NCBI GenBank assembly: GCA_001898545.1
Contig: MKUB01000200.1
Location: 19,245-53,433, forward strand
Direction of reading: 5' to 3'
From: Sphingomonadales bacterium 63-6
Lineage (GTDB): Bacteria; Pseudomonadota; Alphaproteobacteria; Sphingomonadales; Sphingomonadaceae
DNA: 34,189 bases
The position numbers and the translations under genes are program-made. This document shows, one piece after another, positions 9,273 through 17,919 of the stretch; within the stretch, counting starts at the first letter, position 1, and every line of letters begins with the position of its first letter. Under the pieces are notes generated by a model. That model saw nothing but the letters and a program-made list of their open reading frames with translations, made no database searches and was not told the DNA's origin.

Positions 9273-10631
9273 TCATGCTGCAGCCAGCGCTTCGTGGAAT
9301 GTATCGAGCCACCAGAAAACGTTCTGTTCGCGAATCTGCGCCATCATCGACTGCCAGCGCTCCTGTCGTTCAGCCAGGGGCATTTCCAGCGCCTGTTTCA
9401 AGGCATCGCCGATCTCTTCCGCGCTGTAGGGATTGACCAGGAGCGCGTCCTTCATCTGCTCGGCCGCCCCGGCGAAGCGCGAAAGGATCAACACGCCGGG
9501 ATCGTCCGGGTCTTGCGCGGCGACATATTCCTTGGCCACCAGGTTCATCCCGTCTCTCAGCGGGGTGACGAGACCCACCCGGCTCGCACGATAGACGCCG
9601 GCCAGCGTGTCATGGGGATAGCCCTGGTTCACATAGCGGACCGGCACCCAGTCCAGCGCGGCATAGGCGCCGTTTATCCGGCCCGTCAGCTGTTCCAGGC
9701 TGGCGCGGATACGCTGGTAGCTGTCGATGCTCGCGCGCGAAGGAGGAGCGATCTGGAGGAACACCACGCGATTGCGCATCTCCGGGTGATCCACCAGCAG
9801 GCGTTCATATCCCAGGAAGCGCTCCTCCAGCCCCTTTGAATAATCCAGCCGGTCCACCCCGACGATCAGCGCCCTGCCCACCAGACTCCTGCGAATGCGG
9901 CCCAGCGATTCCTGTGCGGCCTCGCTCCGGGCGATCTCTGCAAAGCCATCGGCGTCGATTCCCACCGGACAGGCCAGCAGGCGTACGGAACGGCCTCCAC
10001 GGCGAAGGACATCCCCCTCTATCTGCGCCCCCATCTGGGAAACCGCATATTCGCAGAAAGCCTCCAGCCATTCGTTCGTCTGGAACCCGATCACATCATA
10101 TTCGAACAGATTTTCCACCAGCACCATCGCCTCGGGCAAGGTCGTCAACAGGCGGCGCGGCGGCCAGGGGGTGTGGAGATAGAAGCCCAAGCGGTTCTTT
10201 ACCCCCGCCCCGCGCAATTCCTTGCCCAGCGGAATGAGGTGGAAATCCTGCACCCACACCAGGTCGTCGGGCTCGATCAGCGGAAGGACGGTCTGCGCCA
10301 GGCGCTCATTCACCCTGTGATAGCCATGGGCAAAGCTGCGCTCATATTCCGCAAGATCGACCCGGTAATGGAGCAGGGGCCACAGGGTTCGGTTGGCGTA
10401 GCCGTTGTAATATTCCTCGATGTCCTGCTCTTCGAGGTCCACCGTGGCCGTGGTGAGCCCGTTCACCCGGCTGAGATTGACCTGTCCTGTGAACTTCTCG
10501 ATCACTTCGCCGGACCAGCCGAACCAGATTCCGCCATAGGCATTGAGCGCGGCGGTCAGTGCCACGGCAAGCCCGCCCTGAGAGCCGCCACCCGCGCTCA
10601 CGCGATTCGAAATTGCAATCAGGCGGCTCAT
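9273..10631 (-). CDS. otsA: Alpha,alpha-trehalose-phosphate synthase (UDP-forming)
   Basis: MSRLIAISNRVS, FGWSGE, WVQDFHLIPL, GVDRLDYSKGLEERFLGYERLL and DGMNLVAKEYVAAQ motifs of GT20. Start at 10631 overlaps the upstream stop (ATGA). Confidence 0.95.
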   Translation of the reverse strand: MSRLIAISNRVSAGGGSQGGLAVALTAALNAYGGIWFGWSGEVIEKFTGQVNLSRVNGLTTATVDLEEQDIEEYYNGYANRTLWPLLHYRVDLAEYERSFAHGYHRVNERLAQTVLPLIEPDDLVWVQDFHLIPLGKELRGAGVKNRLGFYLHTPWPPRRLLTTLPEAMVLVENLFEYDVIGFQTNEWLEAFCEYAVSQMGAQIEGDVLRRGGRSVRLLACPVGIDADGFAEIARSEAAQESLGRIRRSLVGRALIVGVDRLDYSKGLEERFLGYERLLVDHPEMRNRVVFLQIAPPSRASIDSYQRIRASLEQLTGRINGAYAALDWVPVRYVNQGYPHDTLAGVYRASRVGLVTPLRDGMNLVAKEYVAAQDPDDPGVLILSRFAGAAEQMKDALLVNPYSAEEIGDALKQALEMPLAERQERWQSMMAQIREQNVFWWLDTFHEALAAA

Positions 10632-12412
10632 CGGATGGTACTCCAGGGTCGGCTCAGCAAAGTGGCGCAATTGATGATGCCCACCAGCGAATAGGTCTGC
10701 GGGAAATTCCCCCACAATTCTCCAGTTTTGGGATCGATGTCCTCGGACAGCAGGCCCGAGGGCGTGCGTTGGGCCAATATGCCCTCGAACAGCCCGCGCG
10801 CTTCTTCCGTGCGCCCGGTGAGGTGAAGCGCCTCGATCAGCCAGAAAGTGCAGACGTTGAACGCCGTCTGCGGCAGTCCGAAATCGTCCTCCGATGCATA
10901 GCGCAGCATGTGCGATCCTCTTCTGAGTTGCTTTTCAAGGGCAGCCAGCGTCGTCAGGAACCGGCTGTCGTCGGGCCGGATGAAACGCAGGTCGAGCATC
11001 TGCAGCATGCTCGCATCGAATTGCTCACCCTCGAATGTGGCGGAAAAACACTGGCTGTCGGGCCGCCATGCCGCCCGCTCGATATGGGCGCGGATGTGAT
11101 TAGCCCGCTTCTGCCAGAACCGCGCCCGATCGCCCTTGCCCAGGGCTGCAGCGGCATTGGCCAGCCGGTCGCAGGCGGCCCAGCACATGACCGAGGAATA
11201 GGTGTGGACCCACTTGCTGTTGCGCAGTTCCCAGAGGCCGGCATCGGGCTGATCGTAATTCTCCCAGGCCCGCTGTCCCACTCGCTCCAGCGCCAGGAAA
11301 TCCTCCTCGCCCGCAGGTCGAAACAAGCGTTCGTCGAAGAAGGCCTGCGCGCTGGACAGCACGATCTGGCCATAGGCGTCATGCTGGATCTGCCGCGCGG
11401 CCTGATTGCCTTCGCGCACCGGGCCGAAGCCGCGATAGCCGGCAAGATCGGGTACGATCCGCTCTTCCAGATCGGGCTCCCCAAGCACGCCATAGAGTGG
11501 CTGGATATGCCCGCCCCGCGCCGCATCGACGATGTTCCGCAGGAATGCCAGATAGGATTCCAGAACATCCAGCGCGCCCAGCCGGTTGAGCGCCTGCACC
11601 GTGTAATAGGCATCGCGTATCCAGCAGAAGCGATAGTCCCAGTTCCGCTGAGATCCGTGATGTTCGGGAATGGAGGTGGTCAGCGCCGCCACGATAGCGC
11701 CGGTTTCCGCATGCTGGCACAGCTTCAGCGTGATGGCCGCCCGGATCACTGCGCTTTGCCATTCAAGCGGAATGGCCAGCCCGCGCACCCAGCTCTGCCA
11801 GTGGAGAACGGTGCTTTCCAGCATGCCTTCCATGGCATTGCCGATCTCCCGCAGGAACGGCTCATCGGGGCCGAGGAAGAAATATGCTGGGCTTTCCAGC
11901 CTGAAGGCACGCTCTTCCTGCACGATGCCCACAGGCGCCGACATGGTGAGCCTGAGCGAGACGTCGCCAGTGCGGAAGCGCAGGTAATTTCCTACCCCAC
12001 GCTTTGCCCGCACGGGCTCGCTCCAGCCCGTCACCGGGCGGACCCGCACGCGAATGCGCGGCGAACCATGCAGGGGCCGGACAATCCGCGCGAAGGCTAC
12101 CGGCCGATATGGCCCCACCCGCTGGCGATAATCGGGGCAGAAGTCGATGACTTCTATGGCATTACCCGCCTCGTCCTCGTGCCGCGTGATCAACACCGGC
12201 GTGTTGCGAAGATAGGCAGTTTCGGTTTTCACCACGCCTTCCAGCGAGATGTCCCAGAAACCCTTCTGCGGATCATCCCCGTCAAGCAGGGCCGAGAACA
12301 AGGGTTCCCCGTCCACCCGGGGCACACAGGCCCAGACATAGCGGCCGGAACTGTCGATCAATGCGGAGACCTGGCAATTGCCAATCGGCCAGAGATTCAG
12401 GTCCGGTTGCAT
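10628..12412 (-). CDS. Glycoside hydrolase family 15 (glucoamylase/trehalase-like) protein
   Basis: GSQRNWDYRFCWIRDAYYTVQAL, NYDQPDAGLWELRNSKWVHTYSSVMCWAA and TFWLIEAL motifs of GH15. ATG at 12412 has SD-like TGGAG; the 12427 start in the track is TTG. Confidence 0.9.
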   Translation of the reverse strand: MQPDLNLWPIGNCQVSALIDSSGRYVWACVPRVDGEPLFSALLDGDDPQKGFWDISLEGVVKTETAYLRNTPVLITRHEDEAGNAIEVIDFCPDYRQRVGPYRPVAFARIVRPLHGSPRIRVRVRPVTGWSEPVRAKRGVGNYLRFRTGDVSLRLTMSAPVGIVQEERAFRLESPAYFFLGPDEPFLREIGNAMEGMLESTVLHWQSWVRGLAIPLEWQSAVIRAAITLKLCQHAETGAIVAALTTSIPEHHGSQRNWDYRFCWIRDAYYTVQALNRLGALDVLESYLAFLRNIVDAARGGHIQPLYGVLGEPDLEERIVPDLAGYRGFGPVREGNQAARQIQHDAYGQIVLSSAQAFFDERLFRPAGEEDFLALERVGQRAWENYDQPDAGLWELRNSKWVHTYSSVMCWAACDRLANAAAALGKGDRARFWQKRANHIRAHIERAAWRPDSQCFSATFEGEQFDASMLQMLDLRFIRPDDSRFLTTLAALEKQLRRGSHMLRYASEDDFGLPQTAFNVCTFWLIEALHLTGRTEEARGLFEGILAQRTPSGLLSEDIDPKTGELWGNFPQTYSLVGIINCATLLSRPWSTIR

Positions 12413-13200
12413 AGCTGCTCCAGCCAAGCGTGCACCTCCGCGACAGTGCCGAGGCGATAGCGCGCGGCGGTGGGGTTTCTGTTGCCGACGACGACGCCAA
12501 AGCCGCCCAGCTCTTCGGCAGCGGAAAAACCTGCCTCATCGGTCAGATCATCACCCACGAAGATAGGCATGGTACCGGCGCTCGCGGCCCGCTCCATCAC
12601 TGTGCGCACTGCGAAGCCCTTGTCCCGACCAGGGACGCGCAACTCGGCCACGGCCTTGCCCTTCTGCAGCGAGAGGCCATGTTCCTGCGCCAGCGCCGCT
12701 GACAGAGCTATGCTGGCTTCCTCCGCCTCCGGAGCCAGCCGGAAATGGAGCGCCACGCCGAAGCGCTTGCGCTCCACCAGAACTCCTGGATGTTTGGCCG
12801 CGAAATCCTCCAGCGCGGCGGCCACTATATCGAGACTGGCCGGGCGAGGCATCGCCTCCTCATTCAACTCGGCGCCATGATTACCCACCAGCACCGGCCC
12901 GCCCTGCCCGAGCTTCCCGACGAGACCCAGCCGGCTCGCGAGCCAGTCCACATCCCGCCCACTAACCACGGCCAGCCGCCCTTCGATCAGCGATGAGAGG
13001 GTATCCAGCAAGTCGGCAACGTGGCGGGGAACCTCAACAGCCTCCGGCGTATCCGCGATTTCCACCAGCGTGCCATCGAAATCGAGCAGCAGCGTAACCT
13101 CTCCCTTCGCCAGCGCGGGGGGAGGAGATGCCCCGCCACCCTGTGGGAGAAGGTGGACGGCGGCTTTCATTTCCAGCGCGCCGACCGCACCGGGAAACAT
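12397..13200 (-). CDS. otsB: Trehalose-6-phosphate phosphatase (HAD)
   Basis: LLLDFDGTLVEIADTPEAVEVP, VVSGRDVDWL, FVGDDLTDEAGF. Start chosen at ATG 13200 (preceding GGGAAG); ORF limit 13260, and 13170 is also possible. Confidence 0.92.
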   Translation of the reverse strand: MFPGAVGALEMKAAVHLLPQGGGASPPPALAKGEVTLLLDFDGTLVEIADTPEAVEVPRHVADLLDTLSSLIEGRLAVVSGRDVDWLASRLGLVGKLGQGGPVLVGNHGAELNEEAMPRPASLDIVAAALEDFAAKHPGVLVERKRFGVALHFRLAPEAEEASIALSAALAQEHGLSLQKGKAVAELRVPGRDKGFAVRTVMERAASAGTMPIFVGDDLTDEAGFSAAEELGGFGVVVGNRNPTAARYRLGTVAEVHAWLEQLCNRT

Positions 13201-13287
13201 ACATTCTTCCCGCGTCGAGGCGGCGAGCGACATGCAGGATCGCAGCCTTGAGTGGTCCATGTTTTCATCTCCGGATGTATGGCGATC

Positions 13288-13314
13288 GAACGATCCGATG
13301 GAATTAGATCGTTC
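13288..13314. promoter_or_regulatory. Inverted repeat upstream of otsB
   Basis: GAACGATC-N11-GATCGTTC, perfect 8-bp arms. Confidence 0.4.
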
Positions 13315-13502
13315 TGCCAGAAGTGCCGTTCCCGCGCCGGACGCCGATAGCGGCGGACCGAGCCAAAGGCGGGATCAAAGGCATTTTCAAATAGTTGCGG
13401 CAGGAACGCCGCGCGATGCCAGGGCAGTACCATGCCAGATACCGAGACAGGGCGGCAAAGCGACGAGCCGTGCCGCTACCGGGGCACCGCACCCTCGCAA
13501 GG

Positions 13503-13528
13503 GGAACGCCCCTCTGGCAAAAACCGTT
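13503..13528 (+). promoter_or_regulatory. Candidate EcfG (general stress response) promoter
   Basis: GGAAC-N17-CGTT exact match to the alphaproteobacterial EcfG consensus (GGAAC-N16/17-CGTT), upstream of the 13621 gene. Confidence 0.6.
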
Positions 13529-13620
13529 CTGACTGCTGCCAAACAAGGAACGGATAATGATCCGCGAAGGTGCGACGATGAACGTGGGACGAGTTCAGGC
13601 TTTCAGGGGTTTCCCTCCCC

Positions 13621-14145
13621 ATGGCGGCTAATCTCCCGGACGGAATCTCCCCGAGGCATCTGGAACAGGCCCGACCTGTCCATGCCCTCTCACACTGGTT
13701 GCCGTTGCTGATCCTGGGCGCGTTGATGATCGCCGCCCTGGCCGGACTGTTCGGTGGCTGGCCCAATGAGCGCAAATCGGCCTTGCGGAATGGTGCATCG
13801 CTGGCAGTGGAAGCGCCGCAGATTCTACGGGCCGGCGAGTTCTTCGAAATCTGGATCGATATCCGAGCCGATCGGACGATCGAGAAACCCACCCTGGCCA
13901 TCTCTGCCCCATATCTGCGCAATCTTACGGTCAACACCGTAATGCCGGGGGCAGAGGAAGAGGCATATTCCGGAGGGGCCTTTACCCTCACTTATGGCCG
14001 CCTCGAACCCGGCGATTTGTTACGCGTCAAGCTGGATGGCCAAGTCAACCCCACCCTTGCCGGGGGGCATGATGGCTGGATGGAACTGCGCGAGGGCGAC
14101 ATGCGCCTCGTCCGCGTTCCTCTCGAGCTGGAGATTTTGCCCTGA
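13621..14145 (+). CDS. Hypothetical single-TM protein with a predicted extracytoplasmic beta-rich domain
   Basis: 174 aa; HWLPLLILGALMIAALAGLFGGW TM helix; stop overlaps the DUF421 start (TGATG). Confidence 0.75.
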   Translation: MAANLPDGISPRHLEQARPVHALSHWLPLLILGALMIAALAGLFGGWPNERKSALRNGASLAVEAPQILRAGEFFEIWIDIRADRTIEKPTLAISAPYLRNLTVNTVMPGAEEEAYSGGAFTLTYGRLEPGDLLRVKLDGQVNPTLAGGHDGWMELREGDMRLVRVPLELEILP

Positions 14146-14624
14146 TGGATATCGTGCTGCGCGCCACAGCGATGTTCGCAATCGTCTATCTCCTGCTGCG
14201 ACTGCTGGGGAAACGCGAACTCGCCCAACTGACACCCTTCGAACTGGTCATGCTGATCGTCATGGGCGATCTGGTTCAGCAGGGCGTTACGCATAACGAT
14301 TTCAGCATCACCGGCGCGACACTAGCGATTGCCACATTCGGTTTCTGGGGTGCCCTGCTAGCCTGGTTCAGCTTTCGCTCACGTCGCGCAGAAAAACTGC
14401 TGGAGGGAGAACCGGCGGTACTCGTGCGCAGTGGCAATATCCTGGCCCGTAACCTCAGTCGCCACCGCATCACCCAGTCTGAACTGGAAGCGGAAATGCG
14501 GCTCGCGGGGATCGCCTATCTATCCGATGTCGCATGGGCAATTCTGGAAACCGAGGGCAAGATAAGCTTCATCCGCAAGGATGATGAACCCTCCCATGCA
14601 CCCGAGGACGGGCCAGCCACCTGA
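14145..14624 (+). CDS. DUF421 (YetF-like) membrane protein
   Basis: LLLRLLGKRELAQLTPFELVMLIVMGDLVQQGV, LLEGEPAVLVRSGNILARNLSRHRITQSELEAEMRLAGI are characteristic of DUF421/YetF. Confidence 0.9.
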   Translation: MDIVLRATAMFAIVYLLLRLLGKRELAQLTPFELVMLIVMGDLVQQGVTHNDFSITGATLAIATFGFWGALLAWFSFRSRRAEKLLEGEPAVLVRSGNILARNLSRHRITQSELEAEMRLAGIAYLSDVAWAILETEGKISFIRKDDEPSHAPEDGPAT

Positions 14625-14651
14625 CCGGTTCGGATCGCGATACGGGTCAGG
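14620..14651. terminator. Hairpin spanning both convergent stop codons
   Basis: CCTGACC...GGTCAGG, 7-bp arms; overlaps the stops of DUF421 (14622-14624) and mscS (14647-14649). Confidence 0.45.
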
Positions 14652-15723
14652 CGGCCGACAGCCCATCGGTCTGGCGGCGGAGGGTTACTTCTCCACGCCT
14701 GCGCGTGATGGCCCAGGGCATCTCGTCGCGAATGAATGCCATCATCGCCTCTCGCACGTCGCATCTAAGGTCGAAGGCTTTGCCCGCATCGGCCGCGCTG
14801 ACCAATGCGCGCAGTTCAAGGTGATCCGGCGCAGTGTCAGTCACCTGCAGCCCCACCACACGGCCATCCCATTTATCATTGGCCGCCACCACTTCTTCCA
14901 GCCTGGCCCGCAGTCGGGGAACATCCACCGCCGGGTCCACATGGAAGAAGGCCGTGCCCAATATCTGGCTGGTGGTGCGCGTCCAGTTCTGGAAGCTGTC
15001 CTCAAGGAAACGGGAAATCGGCACTACCAGACGGCGCTCGTCCCAGATGTTGACGATCACATAGGTCAGGCGGATTTCCTCGATCCGGCCCCATTCGCCA
15101 TCCATGATCACTACATCGTCGATCCGAATGGGCTCGGTGAAGGCCATCTGGATACCGGCCACCAGATTCTTGAGCGCGGGCTGCGCAGCCGCGCCCACTG
15201 CCAACCCGACAAGACCAGCCGATGCGATCAACGTGACCCCAATGTTCCGCACGGCGGGGATGCCCATCAGGATAAGGCACAATGTCGCCAGCGAGATCAC
15301 GAATACCGCCACCCGATGCAAAATATTGGCGCGGGTCCGCCTGCGCCGGGCAGACAGATTATCCGGCGCCGAAATATCCGTGCGTGCCTGGATGACCGCG
15401 AAACCCCAGCCGACCAGTGCGATCACCAGCCAGCCGAAGAGCGCCGGCGTCACCAACCGCGCGATCTGGCTCCAGGCGAGGGCAGCACGGGAATCGAGAC
15501 CCAGCGCAGGCTGGACGGCAGAGAGCGCGAGGGCGAGCAGAAGCCAGCGCGTGGGTCCGCGCAGCTTGCGAAGCGCTTCTGCAGAGGAAAGCCCATCCAC
15601 CCGGCGCAGAATCCTGCCCAGCACCAGAAAGATGACGAAATGCAACGCCAAAGCAAGCAGGACCGCGAGGGCACTAAGGGCGAGCGGCTGTAACCAGCCG
15701 GGGATCATCGGAACGAGTTGCAT
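14647..15723 (-). CDS. MscS-family mechanosensitive ion channel
   Basis: LIASAGLVGLAVGAAAQPALKNLVAGIQMAFTEPIRIDDVVIMDGEWGRIEEIRLTYVIVNIWDERRLVVPIS. Confidence 0.93.
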   Translation of the reverse strand: MQLVPMIPGWLQPLALSALAVLLALALHFVIFLVLGRILRRVDGLSSAEALRKLRGPTRWLLLALALSAVQPALGLDSRAALAWSQIARLVTPALFGWLVIALVGWGFAVIQARTDISAPDNLSARRRRTRANILHRVAVFVISLATLCLILMGIPAVRNIGVTLIASAGLVGLAVGAAAQPALKNLVAGIQMAFTEPIRIDDVVIMDGEWGRIEEIRLTYVIVNIWDERRLVVPISRFLEDSFQNWTRTTSQILGTAFFHVDPAVDVPRLRARLEEVVAANDKWDGRVVGLQVTDTAPDHLELRALVSAADAGKAFDLRCDVREAMMAFIRDEMPWAITRRRGEVTLRRQTDGLSAA

Positions 15724-15828
15724 CCCCTGAGGCTACATGGGCAGTAACCCATGGCCAGTGCGCACCCATCGGCCCAAGGCAGCAGAGGCACATGCCACCG
15801 CAAAGGCAGGACTATCCGACCCGGCTGA

Positions 15829-17790
15829 TCACTTGCCCTTCCGCGGCAATGCAAAAACCATCAACGATTCATTGTTGAGCGGTTTCCCGTCCGGCCCGCG
15901 CGCCGCAGCGGCGCCCATACGGGCACCTGCAGCCACCACCGCGACATATTGCCGACCATCCTTGCCCTGATAAGTAATCGGCACCGTCAACGGGGCATAT
16001 TGCAGTTCATGCTCCCACAGAATGGCTCCGGTTTTTGCATCGAAGGCCCTGAGGCGCCGGTCCGATGTGGCACCGATGAAGACAAGCCCGCCGGCCGTGG
16101 CGATTGGCCCGCCGAGCGTGTTGTTGCTCCCGGTATCCTGCTTGCCCCCCGGCAGGCCTTCGGTAATGCCCAGCTTGCTGGCCCACAAAACGTCACCGCT
16201 ATTACCGTCCACCGCGATCAACCTGCCCCATGGTGGGCGGATGCAGGGCAGGTTCATGCGTTTACCATCCTTCGTCTCGAAACTGGCCGAGAAGCTGGAA
16301 TAGGCACCTGGCCCCACCAGACTGCCACGGTCGTAGATCTGGGTCGAAGCATTGGTGCCGTTCCCGTAATTACCCTTCGGATCGCGGTCCTCGATCCAGC
16401 CGATACTGCCGCTCTCACTGGTGTTGACGAATACCACGCCTCGCGTCGGGTCGGCGGCGCTGCCTCCCCAGTTGGAGCCGCCATTATGCGGAAGGTTGAT
16501 CGATGCGCGCGGGGGATCCCCCTCCTTATGCAGGAAGAAGGGCGTGAAGGGCCCGCTATTGAAGAATGTGCCGCCATAGCTGTCCAGCAGCGCCTTGCAG
16601 GCCGCCACATGTTCCGGCGTGGTATCCTCGAGCGTAACGATATCCGACGGGTCCCAGCGCATGCGGGAAAGCGGTTCGGGCTTCACCGGGATAGGCTGGG
16701 TCTTGGAATACCATTCCCCCGGCACATCGGCCGCCGCCACGAGTTGTTCGTTGACGCCGTGGATCGGCTCCCCGGTCTCGCGGTTGAGGATGTACATCAG
16801 GCCCGGCTTGCCGGTTTCCGCCAGCGCGGGGATGGTCTTGCCATCCACCGTCACGTCGAACAGCACCGGCGGGGCGGGCAGGTCCCAATCCCACAGATCG
16901 TGGTGGATGGTCTGGAAGTGCCATTTATACTTGCCGGTCTGTGCATCGACCGCGACAATGGAGTTTCCGAACAGATTGTTGCCCGGCCTGTCTCCCCCGT
17001 AATAATTGGGCGATGGGCTGCCGATGGTCATGTAGATCGTATCGGTCTTGGGATCGGCGGTGGTGTACCATACCCACATATTCGTGCCGGAGCGATCCTT
17101 CCAACCATCGTCCAGCCATGTTTCGTGGCCCACTTCACCCGGCTGGGGAACTGTGTTGAACTCCCACAGCTTCTTACCGGTCCGCGCATCGAAGGCGCGG
17201 CTTTTGCCACTAGGCCCGCGTGGCATTTCGGCAGTGTTTGCCCCGACCACGAGGACATTCTTGTAGACTGAAGGCGGATAGGAATAGGGTGAGCCTTCAA
17301 TCGCGGCACTGCCCCCCTTGCCGAAAGCCGTATCCAGCTTGCCCGTCGCCGCATCCAGCGCGACAATCGCATTGCCGACCGAATAGAAGATGCGCGGCTT
17401 CAGCTTGCCCTCGCCCGGCCAATAGGACACGCCGCGCCGAACCATGCCTTGCACCGGATGACGCCAGATTTCCTTGCCACTGTCAGCCTCCAGCGCGACC
17501 ACGGCATTGCCCAGCGGCAAATACATCACATTGCGGATCACGATGGGCACCGTCCCGCCCAGTAACCCTGCTCCCCCTTCCGGACGCAGGCGGAAGCTCC
17601 AAGCCTGTGCCAGTTGTTTCACATTGGCCGTGTTGATCTGGTCCAGCGGGGAATAGCGCGTGCCACCCAGATCGCGTGCGTAACGGGGCCAATCGGCCGC
17701 CGCCGGAGGCGTTTCGTCCTGCGCCTGAACAGCGGAAAAAATGGGCAGTAGAGCAATGCCGCTCAGGACCAGCGCCTTGGAAATTCGCAT
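15829..17790 (-). CDS. PQQ-dependent dehydrogenase, soluble periplasmic, mGDH/quinate-dehydrogenase-like catalytic domain
   Basis: Signal peptide MRISKALVLSGIALLPIFSAVQAQ; DWPRYARDLGGTRYSPLDQI; repeated AxDAxTGxxLWE propeller motifs; HHDLWDWDLPAPPVLFD. Start at 17790, not 17910. Confidence 0.88.
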   Translation of the reverse strand: MRISKALVLSGIALLPIFSAVQAQDETPPAAADWPRYARDLGGTRYSPLDQINTANVKQLAQAWSFRLRPEGGAGLLGGTVPIVIRNVMYLPLGNAVVALEADSGKEIWRHPVQGMVRRGVSYWPGEGKLKPRIFYSVGNAIVALDAATGKLDTAFGKGGSAAIEGSPYSYPPSVYKNVLVVGANTAEMPRGPSGKSRAFDARTGKKLWEFNTVPQPGEVGHETWLDDGWKDRSGTNMWVWYTTADPKTDTIYMTIGSPSPNYYGGDRPGNNLFGNSIVAVDAQTGKYKWHFQTIHHDLWDWDLPAPPVLFDVTVDGKTIPALAETGKPGLMYILNRETGEPIHGVNEQLVAAADVPGEWYSKTQPIPVKPEPLSRMRWDPSDIVTLEDTTPEHVAACKALLDSYGGTFFNSGPFTPFFLHKEGDPPRASINLPHNGGSNWGGSAADPTRGVVFVNTSESGSIGWIEDRDPKGNYGNGTNASTQIYDRGSLVGPGAYSSFSASFETKDGKRMNLPCIRPPWGRLIAVDGNSGDVLWASKLGITEGLPGGKQDTGSNNTLGGPIATAGGLVFIGATSDRRLRAFDAKTGAILWEHELQYAPLTVPITYQGKDGRQYVAVVAAGARMGAAAARGPDGKPLNNESLMVFALPRKGK

Positions 17791-17841
17791 AATGGCAAAC
17801 CCTTTTCTGTTCCGGGTGAGCCTCGCAGGCTGTTCTTCCGG

Positions 17842-17877
17842 AAAAAGGCGGGCGGGGAGTGAGTGCCCCCGCCCGCC
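17842..17877 (-). terminator. Rho-independent terminator after the TonB receptor
   Basis: Minus strand GGCGGGCGGGG-loop-CCCCGCCCGCC (11 bp) followed by TTTTT. Confidence 0.85.
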
Positions 17878-17919
17878 ATCAATGGCGTGCTTCATCCTGG
17901 GAAAAAGCACGGTGGGAGT

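Noticed and set aside
16855-16910. WDWD motif in the PQQ dehydrogenase as evidence for lanthanide dependence
   Set aside because: The DxD signature is diagnostic in the methanol/ethanol dehydrogenase branch. This protein resembles the mGDH/quinate branch, where similar D-x-D occurs without lanthanide, as far as I recall; alignment would be needed
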